Shown: in pieces, positions 14,223-15,997 of the stretch
How the letters are laid out: each line of letters begins with the position of its first letter
Position numbering within the stretch: position 1 is the stretch's first letter
From: Actinomycetota bacterium
Lineage (GTDB): Bacteria > Actinomycetota > Actinomycetes > Nanopelagicales > Nanopelagicaceae
Length of the DNA: 15,997 bases
Assembly (NCBI GenBank): GCA_947377725.1
Contig: CANCGX010000021.1
Coordinates: 1-15,997 of the forward strand
Direction: 5' to 3'
Position numbers and translations under genes: made by a program
The notes under the pieces: model-generated
What the model was told of the DNA's origin: nothing
Seen by the model: only the letters and a program-made list of their open reading frames with translations
Database searches by the model: none

Positions 14223-15892
14223 TAGTGAAGTCTATTTCCTATAGCTTTGGTTTGCCACAGAGTTAAGACTTGAGTCGTGACACTTTGAAGAATCTTCTTT
14301 GTCTCGGAATTTACGGTGCCTTCATAGCAACTATAGGAAAGTTCACAAGCCCAATAATTTACTCCGGCGACAAAAACCGCCGAACCTGAAGGGGTCGTAT
14401 ACCAAATCGTTTGACCTTCATAATTTCGAGACGAAATTATGGGCTTCTTTATTAGGGGTGATTTAGAAACACGCGTGCGATAAAACTTACCTGAAAAAAT
14501 AAGATGTTCGTTTGGTGGCGCTGCATTTCCAGAAACTTGAGAATCAATCTCTGTATTTGAGGGCCAACCGGAGAGCGTTGCTGTCGCAGGTATCTTCAAC
14601 CACTTAGGAACACTTACGACGCTCATAGTTCCTCGAACGTGAACTCCGGCAGTACTTTCTCCAGTGATAAGGGAGGGGAACATATTTATCCGTGGATTAT
14701 CAAACTGAATTGAGATTTTATCCGGGGAAGTAATCGGATCCGTTAAAGGATCTTTATATATAGCTATTCGTCGATCTGCTCCGGCTGGGGAGGATGAAAG
14801 GCGAACCTGCCAATAGGCCGTATTAGAACCTAGAAAAGCCAAATTTATTCCATTGTTACGAGCCGCAATGATGGATTTAAAAATGTTATTCGTCATGTAT
14901 TCAGGATGGCCGCTAAAGATCACGCCACTGTAATGAGAAAGTATTGATGGATTATTATTTAAATCAGTGTCTGCAATCTGATCGACTGCAATACCTTTTT
15001 CCTCAAGAAATTGCACTAATGAAATTGCATCACGATCTAAATGGTTCATGCCACTCCCAATTAATGGGCGATCCATTGAAACAACTCGACTACGTTCCCG
15101 CAAAGTGACGACTGGACCCATGTACGCGGAACGTCCGCCAAAACTGTTGTATGCAGCCCATGTCATAGTTGAGTGGATCAACAGGAGTTTGGATGTACCA
15201 ATTTTACCTTTGATGATTAATGGCGACATATTTTCAATTTTGCCGGCGCTGGTTTCGCTCGTTACAAGATAGAGCCCAGGAGTCCAATCTTTTCCAATTG
15301 TAAAATTTGTTGTAACCGGCCATTTCGTTTCAACCATACGAGTAACGGATCTAACCCCAGGAATGTTGTACCTCTTTAGATTTAACGGTCCAGAGCTCCA
15401 TACTTCTCTCGCTTCCGATCCTCCGTAATAGCCGACTCTCCAAACCTTTATTTGTTGCCCTTTTTGATTCGTTGCACCCCGTATCATCGAGGCATGAATT
15501 TTAATTGTGTCGCCACAGGTCGCAGTCATCTGGCTTGTCCATAAAACACTTCCAGAAGGAAGAAAGAGATGGAGGTCGTGCCAGTCTTTTGCTTTCATCG
15601 CAACACCGGGCAAAGCATTTTCTCTCTTCAGCCAAGCTGAAGTCACGGGATAACAACCGGATTTTGGAAGAGGTTTCACATCTTTGGGGAAGGTGATCTT
15701 GAGAGAGTTGGAATAGGTTAATTTTGGCTGAAACGGAATATCCCCGTGCGTTGGGATGCTTGGAAGTTGCACTTCTCGTTCTTCATAATAAGTAAGGACT
15801 CGCTGCGCGCTCAGCGAAGTACCACCGACGGCGATGGCGAAAACGCCAATCCAAACCAATCGTTTCCTCGAGGCGAAAAGTGACCTGATCAC
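14222..15892 (-). CDS. Membrane-anchored or secreted DMFA2_C-domain protein (N,N-dimethylformamidase large-subunit-like)
   Basis: A 556-residue protein with an uncleaved anchor or signal peptide (basic RSLFASRKR then a hydrophobic stretch about 12-28). The rest matches what I recall of the N,N-dimethylformamidase large-subunit-like domain found in many actinobacterial exported proteins: VWRVGYYGGSEAREVW (150-165), KWPVTTNFTI, DWTPGLYLVTSE (202-213), MTWAAYNSFGGRSAYM (243-258), VSMDRPL (271-277), FSGHPEYMT (326-334) and FLGSNTAYWQVRL (353-365). The core thus begins with a beta-sandwich-like part and continues into a glutamine-amidotransferase-like part. Real DMFase activity needs iron ligands that I cannot map here, and most such homologues have no known substrate. 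Cysteines C80 and C126, C526 and C532 could form disulfides outside the cell. Start GTG at 15892-15890. It precedes the TRIC-like gene with a 1-nt overlap. Confidence 0.8.
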   Translation of the reverse strand: MIRSLFASRKRLVWIGVFAIAVGGTSLSAQRVLTYYEEREVQLPSIPTHGDIPFQPKLTYSNSLKITFPKDVKPLPKSGCYPVTSAWLKRENALPGVAMKAKDWHDLHLFLPSGSVLWTSQMTATCGDTIKIHASMIRGATNQKGQQIKVWRVGYYGGSEAREVWSSGPLNLKRYNIPGVRSVTRMVETKWPVTTNFTIGKDWTPGLYLVTSETSAGKIENMSPLIIKGKIGTSKLLLIHSTMTWAAYNSFGGRSAYMGPVVTLRERSRVVSMDRPLIGSGMNHLDRDAISLVQFLEEKGIAVDQIADTDLNNNPSILSHYSGVIFSGHPEYMTNNIFKSIIAARNNGINLAFLGSNTAYWQVRLSSSPAGADRRIAIYKDPLTDPITSPDKISIQFDNPRINMFPSLITGESTAGVHVRGTMSVVSVPKWLKIPATATLSGWPSNTEIDSQVSGNAAPPNEHLIFSGKFYRTRVSKSPLIKKPIISSRNYEGQTIWYTTPSGSAVFVAGVNYWACELSYSCYEGTVNSETKKILQSVTTQVLTLWQTKAIGNRLH

Positions 15893-15982
15893 AAGAGCGT
15901 CAGTCTAAGCCTGCGTTCCCGCGTGAAATCGACGTGATTTCGTTGGGGAGTGGTGAAGGTTGTACGCTCACCCAAGTATTTT
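15893..15982. promoter_or_regulatory. Spacer with divergent promoter candidates
   Basis: On the minus strand TAGACT (15907-15902), the same hexamer as at metZ, lies 9 nt before the GTG of the DMFA2_C-domain gene, which has no Shine-Dalgarno; a near-leaderless transcript is possible. On the plus strand TACGCT (15963-15968) lies 14 nt before the tRNA start and could be its -10 box. GAAATC-N5-GATTTC (15925-15941) is a short perfect inverted repeat between them, of unknown meaning. Confidence 0.35.
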
Positions 15983-15997
15983 GCCCCCATAGCTCAG
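15983..15997 (+). tRNA. 5' end of a tRNA gene (partial, cut by window edge)
   Basis: GCCCCCA (acceptor strand, 7 nt), TA (positions 8-9), GCTC (D-stem) and AG fit the universal 5' tRNA pattern exactly and stop at the window end. The GCCCCC start recalls actinobacterial tRNA-Arg, but the anticodon is outside the window, so the type is not assigned. Confidence 0.7.

Noticed and set aside
12221..15892. A formamide pathway joining the HutG-like product (formamide) with the dimethylformamidase-like protein
   Set aside because: The DMFA2_C-domain protein is exported and on a separate operon, and most such homologues have no shown formamide activity; proximity alone does not support it.
1..15997. 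CRISPR array, insertion sequence, prophage or attachment site
   Set aside because: No spaced direct repeats, transposase-like frames or phage genes were seen; the tRNA at the right edge shows no repeated 3' end within the window.

Overview
The window looks like a gene-dense stretch of a small, moderately low-GC (mid-40s % by eye) actinobacterial chromosome. The signs are a HutH with the C-S-G form of the active-site tripeptide, a HutG relative of the arginase type, a membrane-anchored thioredoxin next to a DUF4395 protein, GTG/TTG starts, many 1-11 bp gene overlaps, and several start codons sitting 6-7 nt after a TANNNT -10 box with no ribosome binding site (leaderless promoters). A streamlined freshwater lineage such as Nanopelagicales (acI) would fit, but that placement is inference. 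There is no sign of phage, insertion sequences, CRISPR or recent gene transfer.

Layout. 1-353 (-) is the N-terminal part of a small eRF1-domain-like protein that runs off the left edge. 451-3825 holds two divergent, apparently paralogous MFS transporters; the rightward one is followed 2 nt later by an aldo/keto reductase. 3815-5317 (-) holds a VTT/DedA-like membrane protein, a DUF4395 membrane protein and a membrane-anchored thioredoxin. 5385-6608 (+) is metZ (O-succinylhomoserine sulfhydrylase), closed by a strong bidirectional terminator. 6662-7750 (-) is a secreted metallophosphoesterase-like protein. 7803-12138 (-) is the histidine utilisation operon hutH-hutU-hutI, joined by two ATGA overlaps, with a divergent arginase-family protein (probable formimidoylglutamase, hutG-like) at 12221-13123 (+). 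13177-13602 (+) is a CopD-like membrane protein, convergent with a two-gene operon (-): a secreted DMFA2_C-domain protein and a TRIC/UPF0126 membrane protein. The last 15 nt are the 5' end of a tRNA gene.

How the genes work together. HutH deaminates histidine to urocanate, HutU hydrates it to imidazolonepropionate, HutI opens the ring to N-formimidoylglutamate, and the divergent arginase-family enzyme most likely yields glutamate plus formamide. This is a complete pathway without a linked permease or regulator. Thioredoxin plus DUF4395 look like a membrane thiol-redox pair next to a sulfur-assimilation gene.

No clear new system is present. The items most worth a second look are the small eRF1-like protein, a set of leaderless promoters carrying perfect inverted repeats of differing sequence, and non-canonical residues in HutH, HutG, the phosphoesterase and the TRIC protein. 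All stretches over about 50 nt without a gene are covered by entries; no gap exceeds 110 nt.
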